Notes: generated by a model from the letters alone, not told the origin. A stretch of DNA of 64,000 nucleotides from Roseibium sp. MMSF_3544 (GCF_030732845.1 NZ_JASHKA010000008.1:223024-287023), one strand, 5' to 3'; shown: positions 54,069-63,275, numbered from the stretch's first letter. Numbers and translations: made by a program.

Positions 54069-54632
54069 TCAGACATCGATCAGAGCTCCCGAACGCAGTC
54101 TCTTGTCAAGACTCTGAGAAAAAAGCACTTCCACTATGTCTTTTTTTCCATGAGCGGCAGAAAGTGCAGTTGTATATTTGGAGAGTGATGCGACCACAAA
54201 TTCCAAGGCACTGTCTTGCTGCGCTTGCGAAGAAAAGCGCTGAGCGTTTGTTAATGGGTAGTACGTACGAGCTCTATATTTGTCCTTGTGTTTGAATGGC
54301 AATCCTATCTCATCTATCTCCCAATATTTTGTTCCGTCGTCTCGCTCTTCCGGCCCACCTAGCCAACCAAGCACTCCCTCTTTGTGCGAAAATGAAATAG
54401 AGCGACTCTCTATATGAAGTACAAAAACTCGCCCACCTTCACCTTGTCCTACATTCATATACTCGAACAAAAACATATCGAGCCGATCACAGCAAAAGCT
54501 TCTCTTCGAGTAGTCATACCAACAATTGATATTTGAGATTGGCAATTTAAAATGAAGAGCATTTTCGATTGGAATCTTCAGATTACCGTCGTTTTCGAAT
54601 GTATGCTTTATTCCATTTGCATCGATTATCAT
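54069..54632 (-). CDS. Immunity-like hypothetical protein
   Basis: 187 residues, beta-rich start (MIIDANGIKHTFENDGNLKI), with a Cys pair (SFCCDRLDMF). No family recognised. The size and surroundings fit the immunity row, but the function is not supported. Confidence 0.45.
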   Translation of the reverse strand: MIIDANGIKHTFENDGNLKIPIENALHFKLPISNINCWYDYSKRSFCCDRLDMFLFEYMNVGQGEGGRVFVLHIESRSISFSHKEGVLGWLGGPEERDDGTKYWEIDEIGLPFKHKDKYRARTYYPLTNAQRFSSQAQQDSALEFVVASLSKYTTALSAAHGKKDIVEVLFSQSLDKRLRSGALIDV

Positions 54633-54737
54633 TTCTTAGTTCCTTGTTGCGACCATCGATGCTCGTGAGTAGAGCTACTTCATCGCGTTCTTTCCAGCGA
54701 CGGTTCCCAGCATTTAGGAACGTATCCAAGTCTCGCC

Positions 54738-55025
54738 CTATTTTTTGTTATTCAACTCCTCTTTCTTGAGACGCACTCCTGGCCCACCACCATTCTCAGG
54801 AATGAATTCGACCCCGGCTTCTTCGAGTGCGTTCCGGATGGCCGCTTCGACTGCGGGTAGAAGGCCGAGCTTCCCGTCATCACGACGTTCTGCCCTGCGT
54901 ATTGAAGCAACGCCGACTTTAGCGGCATCCGCACACGTTTGAGCGCTCCAATCAACAAGTGAGCGCGCTGCACGCAATTGAGCTGGCGTGATATTAAAAA
55001 TATCTTCTGATTTTATATTGATCAT
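54738..55025 (-). CDS. Cro/C1-type helix-turn-helix regulator
   Basis: 95 residues: ITPAQLRAARSLVDWSAQTC, then AAKVGVASIRRAER (recognition helix), and a C-terminal tail AGVEFIPENGGGPGVRLKK typical of a common family of phage and island regulators. Its start faces a 17-bp inverted repeat at 55038-55054 that looks like its own operator. Confidence 0.85.
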   Translation of the reverse strand: MINIKSEDIFNITPAQLRAARSLVDWSAQTCADAAKVGVASIRRAERRDDGKLGLLPAVEAAIRNALEEAGVEFIPENGGGPGVRLKKEELNNKK

Positions 55026-55037
55026 CTTGCAATCTCA

Positions 55038-55054
55038 TGATATGAAAAATATCA
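55038..55054. promoter_or_regulatory. Candidate operator of the HTH regulator
   Basis: TGATAT-GAAAA-ATATCA, a perfect 6-bp inverted repeat 13 bases before the regulator's ATG. A further half-site (GATAT) is at 55059-55063. Suggests autoregulation. The remainder to 55302 is AT-rich with another small dyad (AACC-ATAA-GGTT) and no gene. Confidence 0.55.
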
Positions 55055-55302
55055 AACGATATGTAATGCAGCTCTGCGATGCGTTCAACAGTTGGACGTA
55101 AATGCCTTCAGTATTCTTGCGACGGTAGCTTGGCAACCATACGCCCGAGGGCTCGTTTACGAACGATTAACCATAAGGTTAGTCATTTTTAACCATACCA
55201 AAATACAACAATAGATAGCTATGAGTATTACAGCAATTTAAAGGAGAGTCGCCGCTTTACACCTATACCATGCACGCTTGAACACGAACTCAGGAGCATT
55301 TG

Positions 55303-55578
55303 ATGAGCGAAGAAAACAAACTCGAGCAGTATCTTGACGAGCGAAATAGGCGTGAAGCGCGCCAACTAGCAAAGTTGCTTATTGAGATTGATCGAATTGG
55401 AATTGAAGTTGTGCAGCTGGCCATAGAAAGGTTCCTCGAAAAGCGAGGGAACCCTGAACTGGGCAAAGTCGAGTGTTTTAGGTCTACAGCTGGCCCTGTC
55501 ATTGACATCCTAGTCTCGTCAACCACGAACGACAGTTTGTCCGCCCTCTCGGGGGGCGTCGATCGCAATTCAGTTTGA
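55303..55578 (+). CDS. Hypothetical small helical protein
   Basis: 91 residues from the ATG at 55303, which has AGGAG 6 bases upstream (the TTG at 55300 is an alternative). Helical, charged start (EQYLDERNRREARQLAKLL). No family. Divergent from the HTH regulator and followed by another hypothetical. Confidence 0.5.
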   Translation: MSEENKLEQYLDERNRREARQLAKLLIEIDRIGIEVVQLAIERFLEKRGNPELGKVECFRSTAGPVIDILVSSTTNDSLSALSGGVDRNSV

Positions 55579-55684
55579 AGCTTAATCGAGAGCCGATTGG
55601 ATATTTCGCGCTCGGACAGGGTTGACGCAGCAAACACCAGTCCTGTCCTCACCAACAGCAAAGCCAGAAAACAGGATAGTTCAA

Positions 55685-56374
55685 ATGACCTCGGAAACAG
55701 TACCAGCAGTCGTTGCAGACGGCAGCACCATGCGGATTGGTCGCCATATGCCTATGAACAGTGCCGACGCCACTTGTCCGGCAATCTTGACACCAATCAC
55801 ACATACAGCGTTGGAAGGTTCTGCGATGCTGGTTGCATTTCAGGAGTGGGCAGCTCTTGAACTGGCATTCGAGGACTATTCCAATCGTTTTGGCCTCGAT
55901 GACCATGAGTTTATGTATTTCAGTCGATACAACGAGTTGTTGGATTTCCTGGAGGCTGAAACGCCAACAACGTTTCTGGATATCACCGTGCTAGCCGCAA
56001 CAACTCAACTGCGCTATCCAGATTTCATTGACGGGCGGGCGGTGAAAAGCGCTTGCAGCAATGCAATTGAAGTATTGTCTGAAGCAGGCCTCATGCCGGA
56101 ACCGATTAAATTTCCGCCCGATGAAATCGCGAGACTTCAAAAACTCAGCGTAGACAAAAAAGCAAAGAAAGCCGCAGCAATCACGGCGAAGCAGAAAGAG
56201 GAAGTATTACGTGAGGAAGGAGCCAATGACGACAATGAGTCAAAGCTACCGCCGCACCTTAAGCGACAATGGAACGTAGCAACGATGGTTGCCAAGATGT
56301 TTGAGGGATTGAACGATGGCCAACAAGCACTCGCCTTTTGCCTTATTAAACGAACTCAGGGTATATACGATTAA
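55685..56374 (+). CDS. Hypothetical protein of the island
   Basis: 229 residues from the ATG at 55685; a longer frame to 55622 is possible. No recognised domain. The C-terminal part is lysine-rich (AKKAAAITAKQKEEVL). It ends 21 bases before a strong terminator. Confidence 0.55.
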   Translation: MTSETVPAVVADGSTMRIGRHMPMNSADATCPAILTPITHTALEGSAMLVAFQEWAALELAFEDYSNRFGLDDHEFMYFSRYNELLDFLEAETPTTFLDITVLAATTQLRYPDFIDGRAVKSACSNAIEVLSEAGLMPEPIKFPPDEIARLQKLSVDKKAKKAAAITAKQKEEVLREEGANDDNESKLPPHLKRQWNVATMVAKMFEGLNDGQQALAFCLIKRTQGIYD

Positions 56375-56395
56375 TAGGAGATAAATTTCATATTC

Positions 56396-56432
56396 AAGCG
56401 CCCGGATTTAAGTATCTGGGCGCTTTCTTTTT
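56396..56432 (+). terminator. Rho-independent terminator
   Basis: AAGCGCCC, a 14-base loop, GGGCGCTT, then TCTTTTT. The stem is a perfect 8 bp and the T-run is good. It ends the cargo transcript before the late phage module. Confidence 0.88.
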
Positions 56433-56504
56433 GCCAATTTCCCTAAACTTCAGTTTACCTCCAAACAAAAGTTGATAATTTACATGTAATTAACTCTGAT
56501 TTAT

Positions 56505-56522
56505 ATTTACATCAACGTAAAT
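56505..56522. promoter_or_regulatory. Candidate operator for the RHH protein
   Basis: ATTTAC-ATCAAC-GTAAAT, an inverted repeat with a 6-base spacer, lies 14 bases before the small RHH-like gene. A second palindrome, TTACATGTAA, is at 56480-56489. RHH proteins often bind such paired sites to control themselves. Confidence 0.5.
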
Positions 56523-56535
56523 CGGAGTGCTTCAA

Positions 56536-56700
56536 ATGCGAATGGCGCAGTATACGGAGAAATTTCCACTTACGCTCACTAAGTGGCAGCGTAAAGAATT
56601 GGCGAAAGCCGCTGAAGAGCGTGACGTATCGCAGGCGCGCTTAGTTCGGATGGCTATCGGGCAATTCCTGGAAAGCGCCCCGGAGCATGTCGGGCAATAG
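56536..56700 (+). CDS. Small ribbon-helix-helix-like protein
   Basis: 54 residues: MAQYTEKFPLTLTKWQRKEL, then EERDVSQARLVRMAIGQFL. A beta strand followed by two helices matches the Arc/MetJ-like RHH fold. GGAG lies 9 bases before the ATG. It stands before the phage late genes and may regulate them. Confidence 0.65.
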   Translation: MRMAQYTEKFPLTLTKWQRKELAKAAEERDVSQARLVRMAIGQFLESAPEHVGQ

Positions 56701-56721
56701 ATGCTCTGAGGCGATCAAGCA

Positions 56722-58512
56722 ATGCGACTAAAACCATACAACGTATCCGAGATGGAAGCGTACATCAGGCAGGCCGCTGAAGCGCGTGGCATTGATCCTG
56801 ATGTTGCAGTGAAGGTTGCCCGGACTGAGGGACTTGGTCCAGGCATCTGGCAATCGAACTTTCGCAAGGGCGGCTATCGTGAGCCGAGCTATGGTCCGTT
56901 TCAGTTACTTGTTGGTGGCCCTGGAACCGGCTTTCCGAAAGGAATGGGAAACGAGTTTCTCCAAGAAACCGGACTTCACCCCGCCGAACCAGAAAACGCA
57001 TACAAGGCCGTTGATTACGCGCTCGATCGTGTCGTGCAAGACGGTTGGGGCGCTTGGTTCGGTGCGAAGCACGCGGGTATTGTCGGGCGGCATGGAATCC
57101 GGGCAGATGCGAAACCGCTTGGAGTGCGAGGCAATCAGCCGGATGCTGTCAGTGATGATCTTGGAGCATTTGCTGCGAAAACAGAAGCCAACGCTGGTCT
57201 TGCGAACATCATGGCCGGGGAATCGGGCATTCCGCAGGGACCGGGCATCTTCGGGATGTATCAAGCGCTGAATGACATGAACGTCACGGCGGCACCGACG
57301 CCGCCCGATGCCAAGCCTGAGAATCCAGCCAATCCAACCTATCCTGATGGCGCGGTTGGTCCGTTGATAAGTCGTGACACCGGACGAACAATTCCGCGCA
57401 CTGTTGCAGACATGCTCTCAGGAGCGCTGGAAGGCTCGTTCATTCCGGGCGGTCCAGCTGAGCGTGCGCTGTTGGGAGATCCGAGTGAGGCTCAAACCAC
57501 AAACGCAAGAACAATTGCGCCAGTAACGCCAGAGCGCGTAAGCCCGATGCAGGTCGCTTCTCTTTCTCCTGTGTCGAATAGCTCAGCGATTTCCCCAAGC
57601 TCAATAGATATGCCTGCAATCTCTCCGGTTTCAGAGAGCTTGTTGAATGTCGATTCGTTGGGGCCGCACACGTCGAAGAAAAGCATGCTCGATGGGTACA
57701 CCAAATATGCCGCTAGCCGGAATGAGCCAACTGGACTGCTCAACGTTCCGGGTGTTCAGGTCGTGCAGCCGTCATCCGTTCCCGCTGTTCCTCCAACAGT
57801 GCCGCAAGCGATGGCTCCGACACCGACAACGCAAGCCACAGCACCAGTTAAAGCACCAGCTGTCCCGCCTGTGCAATCTCTGCCACCCTTGTCTCCAGCG
57901 GTCAATGTGCCGGAAAGGCCAGCCCCGCAGCCTGCACAGACACCCAGCGTCAAGACCGTTGCCGGTGCCGTACCTTCCGTCGCTGAAACCGTTAATCAAT
58001 ACGGGCTTGATCCAAATCCAGAGGGCGCAGCTTACGGCATTAGTCCTTGGGGCTTAGGCATTGCCAAGGTCTATGACAACGCATCTGAGAACGTGAAAAT
58101 CGCCGCGTCAGGACCTGGATTGTTTGGGGCCTTGAACGACGAGTTTGGCACGAATTTCGGATTGTCACCGGGCCGCACAGCTGGACCGCTTGCGATGGCG
58201 CTAGGCATCGGTGCTGCGGCAGCGGGCCTTGGTCCATTCGGGCTCGCAATACCGGCAGCAAACATGCTGGGCGGTTCACGTTGGGCGGCAAATCGAATGG
58301 ATCTCGTTCCTCGCAATCAGCGTCAACCGATTGAGCCCGAGCGCAAAGGCCTGTTCGGTAACGTCGCAGAGAAGGTCGGCGGGCTGTTTGGAAACAATGA
58401 CCGCATTTCATTCAACGGGCCACTTGGCCGCAATCAATCCAACGAGCGCGATTCCAAGCTGTCAGAAGCAGCTCAGAGAGAAATCGATAGAGCCACAAGG
58501 GGGCTGTACTAA
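56722..58512 (+). CDS. Phage internal virion protein with N-terminal transglycosylase-like domain
   Basis: 596 residues. Residues ~15-110 resemble an SLT/lysozyme-type domain (AVKVARTEGLGPG, with Glu36, and SYGPFQLLVG). The middle (residues 190-430) is proline-rich low complexity and a Gly-Ala-rich membrane-like region (LGIGAAAAGLGPFGLAIPAA) follows near residue 495, as in podovirus ejection proteins, which digest the cell wall and help DNA pass. It is followed by two other ejection-like genes with overlapping ends. Confidence 0.75.
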   Translation: MRLKPYNVSEMEAYIRQAAEARGIDPDVAVKVARTEGLGPGIWQSNFRKGGYREPSYGPFQLLVGGPGTGFPKGMGNEFLQETGLHPAEPENAYKAVDYALDRVVQDGWGAWFGAKHAGIVGRHGIRADAKPLGVRGNQPDAVSDDLGAFAAKTEANAGLANIMAGESGIPQGPGIFGMYQALNDMNVTAAPTPPDAKPENPANPTYPDGAVGPLISRDTGRTIPRTVADMLSGALEGSFIPGGPAERALLGDPSEAQTTNARTIAPVTPERVSPMQVASLSPVSNSSAISPSSIDMPAISPVSESLLNVDSLGPHTSKKSMLDGYTKYAASRNEPTGLLNVPGVQVVQPSSVPAVPPTVPQAMAPTPTTQATAPVKAPAVPPVQSLPPLSPAVNVPERPAPQPAQTPSVKTVAGAVPSVAETVNQYGLDPNPEGAAYGISPWGLGIAKVYDNASENVKIAASGPGLFGALNDEFGTNFGLSPGRTAGPLAMALGIGAAAAGLGPFGLAIPAANMLGGSRWAANRMDLVPRNQRQPIEPERKGLFGNVAEKVGGLFGNNDRISFNGPLGRNQSNERDSKLSEAAQREIDRATRGLY

Positions 58513-59600
58513 TGGCTGGATTATTTGACAGCATTTCAAATGAGGGTGGCGGGCTGTTCGGCAATTTCCAGCAGAACCTAATGCCGTTCGCGCGCAACAA
58601 TCAGGCGGCGCTGTTCGGGGCAGGCATGGGCCTTTTGAGCGGACGGGGCTGGGGCGCTGGCGCTCAAGGCTTCTTCCAGGGCACGCAAGCAGATCAGGGC
58701 CGTAGAAACGCGCAGCTTCAGCACCAAATTGCGATGGAACGCTTTGGAATGTCGAAGGAAGAGCATCAAAACCGCATGTCTGCCGCCAATCGTGCACGAT
58801 CAATGCAGAACCAGACGGCAAATTGGTTGCGAAAGAATGCACCTGAGTATGCCAACTTGCCGCCTGATCAGGCGCTTAAGCTTTACATGGCTCAGAATAG
58901 GCCGGGTGGCGGCACTTCATACGGCAAAAATCCCGTGTTCTTTACTGACAAAGAAACCAATGAGTTGGGTATTGCAGTCATCGGGGATGACGCATCAGTG
59001 AGGCGGCTTGATACCAGTGGCATGCAGCTTGAGCCCGGAATTCGCACGGTCGATACCGGCACCGGCACGGCAATTCTGAACAATCGCACAGGCGGCGTTC
59101 AAAGCACCATCGACAAGGATATTGCTGGGGCAAAGTCGCAGGAAGTCGTAGGCAAGGCCGAAGGCGAGAAGATTGCCGGTCGCGCATCTGCCTTAGCTCA
59201 AGTCGATGAAATGTTAGACGCAATCGACGGCGTTCTTGATGCTCCTGGACGAGAATATGTCACAGGTTTCTCAGGCATTTTCAACGCTCCGTTTGGGCTC
59301 GCATTGCCCGGCACAGATAGCGCCAACTTCCTCGCGCGTCTTGAGCAACTAAAGGGCAAAGCCTTCCTGCAAGCTTTTGAAACCCTGAAAGGCGGCGGCC
59401 AGATCACAGAGCGCGAAGGTCTTGCCGCTCAGAACGCAATCGCCCGTCTCCAGACCTCACAGAGTGATGAAGAGTTCAAGGCGGCGCTCGAGGAGCTTCG
59501 CCAAATCGTCATGACGGCGAGAGCTCGGATCTCGGGAGCTTCTGAACCGACATCTGCGCCACGTAACCCGACGCAATCCGATCCTTTGGGGATTCTCTAA
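58512..59600 (+). CDS. Phage ejection/DNA-transfer-like virion protein
   Basis: 362 residues. A Gly-rich N-terminus (ISNEGGGLFGNF) and a C-terminal pattern LKGKAFLQAFETLKGGGQIT with GLAAQNAIARLQTSQSDEEF, typical of podovirus DNA-transfer proteins. Its ATG overlaps the preceding stop by one base. No membrane helix is clear. Confidence 0.7.
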   Translation: MAGLFDSISNEGGGLFGNFQQNLMPFARNNQAALFGAGMGLLSGRGWGAGAQGFFQGTQADQGRRNAQLQHQIAMERFGMSKEEHQNRMSAANRARSMQNQTANWLRKNAPEYANLPPDQALKLYMAQNRPGGGTSYGKNPVFFTDKETNELGIAVIGDDASVRRLDTSGMQLEPGIRTVDTGTGTAILNNRTGGVQSTIDKDIAGAKSQEVVGKAEGEKIAGRASALAQVDEMLDAIDGVLDAPGREYVTGFSGIFNAPFGLALPGTDSANFLARLEQLKGKAFLQAFETLKGGGQITEREGLAAQNAIARLQTSQSDEEFKAALEELRQIVMTARARISGASEPTSAPRNPTQSDPLGIL

Positions 59601-61669
59601 TGCCGACGCTTGAAGACATTCGCCAGCAGTATCCGCAGTATGACAGCCTGTCAGACGGGCAGATCGCGGATGCTCTTTATGAGCGATACTACGCGGGGAA
59701 ATTGGACCGTAGTGATTTCAACGCCCGCATTGGCTTCACGCCAGAGCCGGAAAAGCCCTACCTCGAAAGCGAATACGACAAAGCCATGGTTGGTACGCAG
59801 GGCATGGTTGAGGGCATTCCCATTATTGGGCCGTACCTTAAAGACGCATCAGAGAGCTTTGCAGGCAGCGTTTCGTCTCTGATCACCGGCAGGCCCAAGG
59901 GCGAGTTGATGAAAGAGTACAGGGCTCGTCAGAATGACCGTATCGAAGATAATCAGGGCGATTATGTCACCGGACAGCTTGCAGGCGGAATAGCTCCGTT
60001 CCTTGGAGTTGGCATGGCTCCGAAGGGTGTACAGTCCGCGCTTGGAATGACCGGTAGCCTTGGTGCACGGACTCTCAAAAGCGGCGCAAGCAGTCTTGCA
60101 ATCGGCACCGCTGATCAAGCGGCGCGTGACTTCTCGAATACCGGAGAACTCTCAGGGGAAAATCTGTTAGATGCTGGCCTAATGGCCGGTGGCATTGGCG
60201 CTGCCATTCCAGGCGTGGGCCATGTCGCCGGTAAGGCTGTAAATGCTGCTGCAAACAAGGCCGGCGATGCCTTCCACACAGTTTTTAACCCCACAAAGCA
60301 AGCGGCTCGTAGAGTTGGTCAGGCCATCAACCTGGATCGGGCGAACGAGCAGGGCGCATTGTCTCGAAGCGATATTGCGAGCGCCACCCGAAGCAATCAA
60401 CCATTGCTCAATGTTGATCTTGGCGGGGAAACGACGCGGGCCCTTACGCGCGCAACCGTCAACCAGTCGCCAGAAGCACGCGGCGCAATTGAAAGGGCGG
60501 TCCAGGATCGGTTTTCATCACAGGCCGCCCGCCTTTCCGAAAAGGTTCGGGGAATTGCCGGAAACGTCGATGATCTGAGCACGATCGAACAGATTCGGAG
60601 TAGTGCGTCTGCTTCGAACAAACCCGCGTACCAAAAGGCTTTCCTGAACCCCAAGGCGCAATCGCTTTATACTCCCCGCCTTCGAGAGCTGATGCAGTCC
60701 CCGACATTCCGGTCGGCTGTAAACCTCGTTCCTAAGCGGAGCGCTGACCGTGGTGCGGTTGAGGGTTTCAAGGAAATCCCGAATCCGTTCCGCAAGAACG
60801 CACAAGGCGGCTACATCCTAAAGCAGGACGGGCAGGGGACGGTCGCCGTTCCTAACTTGGAATTCTGGAACCAGGTCAAAATCAACCTGGACACAGCGAT
60901 TGATCGCGCAAAGCGCTCTGACGGCAAAACGCGTGTTGCGGAGCTGACTTCGCTTAAGAACGCGCTTGTTGAGGAACTGGATAAGGCTGTCCCTGCTTAT
61001 CGAGAGGCTCGGCAAGGCGCCGCCGTTTTCTTCCAAGCTGAAGACGCAGTAGACGCTGGCCGCAAGTTCTTCAAATCATCTCGCATGATGCCTGAGTATC
61101 GAAACGGCATTCTCAAAATGACCACTGAAGAGCGGGAAGCCTTCAAGGTAGGGTTTGCATCCGAGATCCTAGACGCGGCAGGGGCGACCGCTGACAATCA
61201 CAACGTGATCAACCGCTACTTTAGATCGCCGGACGCACGAGAGAAAATCAAGCTGGCATTCGGGAAGTCCATGGCGCAGGAATTCGAGGCATTTGTTCGC
61301 GTCGAAAACGCCATGGATCAATTACGCAATGCACTCGGCAATTCGACGACTGCCCGCCAATTGCTTGAAAGCGGCATGCTTGGAAACAGTCTGGTTGGCG
61401 CGGCTGCATGGACCTACACAGGCGACTTCTCCACGGGCGTTGCTGCCGCTGCGGGGCGTATGGGAACGCGGGTTCTTGGCAGAAAGATCAGCGACAGGGT
61501 TTTGAAAGAAACAGCTGACTTGCTGCTCTCTAATGATCCAAAGGCAATTGAGAGGGCCATACAGATGGCAGCACGCTCACCGCAGCATATGGCGTCACTC
61601 GATGCAATCTCGCAAATGCTGGCGCTGAGCGCGCGCGGTGCTGCAATCCAGGTCTCAACTGAAAAATGA
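59600..61669 (+). CDS. Large phage ejection-like virion protein
   Basis: 689 residues, largely helical with a Gly-Ala-rich segment (GLMAGGIGAAIPGVGHVAGK) near residue 200. It starts with a small motif (LEDIRQQYPQYDSLSDGQIA) that is common at the start of phage ejection proteins. The third in a row of overlapping structural genes. Specific role (internal core or DNA channel) is inferred from order only. Confidence 0.7.
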   Translation: MPTLEDIRQQYPQYDSLSDGQIADALYERYYAGKLDRSDFNARIGFTPEPEKPYLESEYDKAMVGTQGMVEGIPIIGPYLKDASESFAGSVSSLITGRPKGELMKEYRARQNDRIEDNQGDYVTGQLAGGIAPFLGVGMAPKGVQSALGMTGSLGARTLKSGASSLAIGTADQAARDFSNTGELSGENLLDAGLMAGGIGAAIPGVGHVAGKAVNAAANKAGDAFHTVFNPTKQAARRVGQAINLDRANEQGALSRSDIASATRSNQPLLNVDLGGETTRALTRATVNQSPEARGAIERAVQDRFSSQAARLSEKVRGIAGNVDDLSTIEQIRSSASASNKPAYQKAFLNPKAQSLYTPRLRELMQSPTFRSAVNLVPKRSADRGAVEGFKEIPNPFRKNAQGGYILKQDGQGTVAVPNLEFWNQVKINLDTAIDRAKRSDGKTRVAELTSLKNALVEELDKAVPAYREARQGAAVFFQAEDAVDAGRKFFKSSRMMPEYRNGILKMTTEEREAFKVGFASEILDAAGATADNHNVINRYFRSPDAREKIKLAFGKSMAQEFEAFVRVENAMDQLRNALGNSTTARQLLESGMLGNSLVGAAAWTYTGDFSTGVAAAAGRMGTRVLGRKISDRVLKETADLLLSNDPKAIERAIQMAARSPQHMASLDAISQMLALSARGAAIQVSTEK

Positions 61670-61807
61670 CATGACCCAGGCCCCAAAACCAAGGTTCGGA
61701 GACCACTCACGAACAGCAAAAATCATAAAGCCGAATCCGAGCGCGGTAACGACCGCCTCTGTAAATCGCTGGATAGAAGTACGCTTGTCTTCTGAATCAT
61801 CGTCCAT
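61655..61807 (-). CDS. Small membrane protein on the opposite strand of the late module
   Basis: 50 residues (MDDDSEDKRTSIQRFTEAVV, then TALGFGFMIFAVREW) with one helix. TTGAGG lies 6 bases upstream of the ATG. It overlaps the end of the large virion gene by 15 bases. The size and single helix recall small holin-like or spanin-like proteins, but no such match is proven. Confidence 0.45.
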   Translation of the reverse strand: MDDDSEDKRTSIQRFTEAVVTALGFGFMIFAVREWSPNLGFGAWVMSFFS

Positions 61808-61860
61808 GGAAAAAACCTCAAGGTATACCTCAACGATACAACCTGACTGGAGTCCGTCAA

Positions 61861-62292
61861 GTGATAGACAATCAGACCGGCGATGATTTCAGCTCTCTTG
61901 AAAGGCTTCGACTGGAACTGGAGCTTAAACGGGAATCCGTCCGGGAGCTTGAATTGAAATGTGAGCTTGAGCGCATGGAGCTTGAGAACCTGCGTGAAAT
62001 CTCCGCCGCCTGTCCCAATGTCCCGGCAGATCCGCCGCAGTATGTCTATCGTGAAGAATTCCCGCCGCCGGACTTCGCAACGTTCTATGTCGAGGTGGAC
62101 CGCGCACACGATCATACTCCACTCGATGAGACGGAGCTTTTCACGGTCGCCGCATGCAACCGCGCTGGCGTCGTCGGAGAAGTCTGGTATCGCACATCGC
62201 CTAATCGAGCCATGGCGCTGGCGGAATGGATTGTAAGCAATCACCCACGCTGCGAAGGCATCATCAATCGCATCGATGCGAGCTACCATTAA
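61861..62292 (+). CDS. Hypothetical coiled-coil-start phage protein
   Basis: 143 residues from a GTG at 61861. The N-terminal 45 residues form a charged helix (RLRLELELKRESVRELELKC); the rest is a small domain (YREEFPPPDFATFYVEVDRA) of no known family. It lies 17 bases before the terminase-like gene and is probably co-transcribed. Confidence 0.5.
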   Translation: MIDNQTGDDFSSLERLRLELELKRESVRELELKCELERMELENLREISAACPNVPADPPQYVYREEFPPPDFATFYVEVDRAHDHTPLDETELFTVAACNRAGVVGEVWYRTSPNRAMALAEWIVSNHPRCEGIINRIDASYH

Positions 62293-62309
62293 GGAGAATG
62301 GGGCAACAA

Positions 62310-62729
62310 ATGACTAGACTGCTCAAAAACTCAAGGCACGAGAAGTTCGCGCAGGGCGTTGCGAGTGGCTTGAGCGCCATCGAGGCATACGAACAGGCTG
62401 GTTACAAAGCTAACCGTCAGCACGCGCACCGTTTGGCTACAAAAGGTGACGTGAGAGAACGAATTGCCGAAATCCAGGCCAGCATATCTGAAAAGGCTGA
62501 ATGGACCTCGGCGGAGCGCCTAAATGCTCTGAAGGAAATTGCGGAAAGGAACAAGGTTTCCGATCCCCGTGTCTCCGTTTCTGCGATTGCGGAAGCGAAC
62601 AAGATGCAGGGCTCTCACGCTCCATCCAAAACGCAAACCAAGGTTGAGGGTGGCGACAGTCTATCGGCTCTACTCGAAGACATCGCAAGGAACGGTGCGA
62701 GGATCCACGACCGGGGAATGTCGCATTGA
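62310..62729 (+). CDS. Terminase small subunit-like protein (Terminase_2 type)
   Basis: 139 residues from the ATG at 62310; an ATG 12 bases upstream (62298) is another choice. The N-terminus RHEKFAQGVASGLSAIEAYE and KANRQHAHRLATKGDVRERI are typical of the Terminase_2 small subunit, which recognises the DNA pac site. A normal large-subunit gene does not follow. Confidence 0.75.
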   Translation: MTRLLKNSRHEKFAQGVASGLSAIEAYEQAGYKANRQHAHRLATKGDVRERIAEIQASISEKAEWTSAERLNALKEIAERNKVSDPRVSVSAIAEANKMQGSHAPSKTQTKVEGGDSLSALLEDIARNGARIHDRGMSH

Positions 62730-62764
62730 TCAAATCGACTGTGAAATCATTCAGGTGAAATCAG

Positions 62765-63019
62765 ATGCAGGCTGTATCCAGACGACTTTCCAAACTAGAG
62801 CAGAGCTTTTCTGCGCGGGGACAACCTGGTCGCGTTTTTCGCGTGAAATGCGGCTCGCAGACGGGTGATGAAATCAACGACTTCCTTCAAAGGCAGGGTT
62901 TTGATCGCGCGAACGATAGGGCGATGGTTCGTCGTTTAGTCCAACCAGGCACCGATGGTCCGCTCGTTTGTGACAGCCCAATCAGCCTCTTGAATCCGAC
63001 GGAGGTGTGTTGTGGCTAA
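62765..63019 (+). CDS. Small phage protein, paralogue of the next gene
   Basis: 84 residues. The start RRLSKLEQSF and the later TGDEINDFLQRQGFD parallel RLSKLERRM and SEEEIEEFLNSEGYF in the next gene, so the two are a tandem duplicate pair. Function unknown. Confidence 0.6.
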   Translation: MQAVSRRLSKLEQSFSARGQPGRVFRVKCGSQTGDEINDFLQRQGFDRANDRAMVRRLVQPGTDGPLVCDSPISLLNPTEVCCG

Positions 63020-63275
63020 CTTGGCGAACCGACTTTCAAAGCTCGAACGGCGGATGAATCCCGCTGGCAGTCAGCCCGAATACACAGTCTTCATTTCTGT
63101 AGGCGATCAATCCGAAGAAGAGATTGAGGAGTTTCTGAACAGCGAGGGATATTTCTACGAAGACGATCTGATGGTGGTTCGATTCACTGGCTATGAACGC
63201 GGGCCCAACGGACCAATTCCGGCCAAAATTCCCATGGGGTTCATTGGCGGAAAGCCGGAGCGTAAGAGTGGCTAA
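63012..63275 (+). CDS. Small phage protein, paralogue of the previous gene
   Basis: 87 residues, starting ANLANRLSKLERRM. It overlaps the previous gene by 8 bases and the next (GTG at 63268) by 8 bases, so it is translated as part of this late operon. Function unknown. Confidence 0.6.
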   Translation: MANLANRLSKLERRMNPAGSQPEYTVFISVGDQSEEEIEEFLNSEGYFYEDDLMVVRFTGYERGPNGPIPAKIPMGFIGGKPERKSG

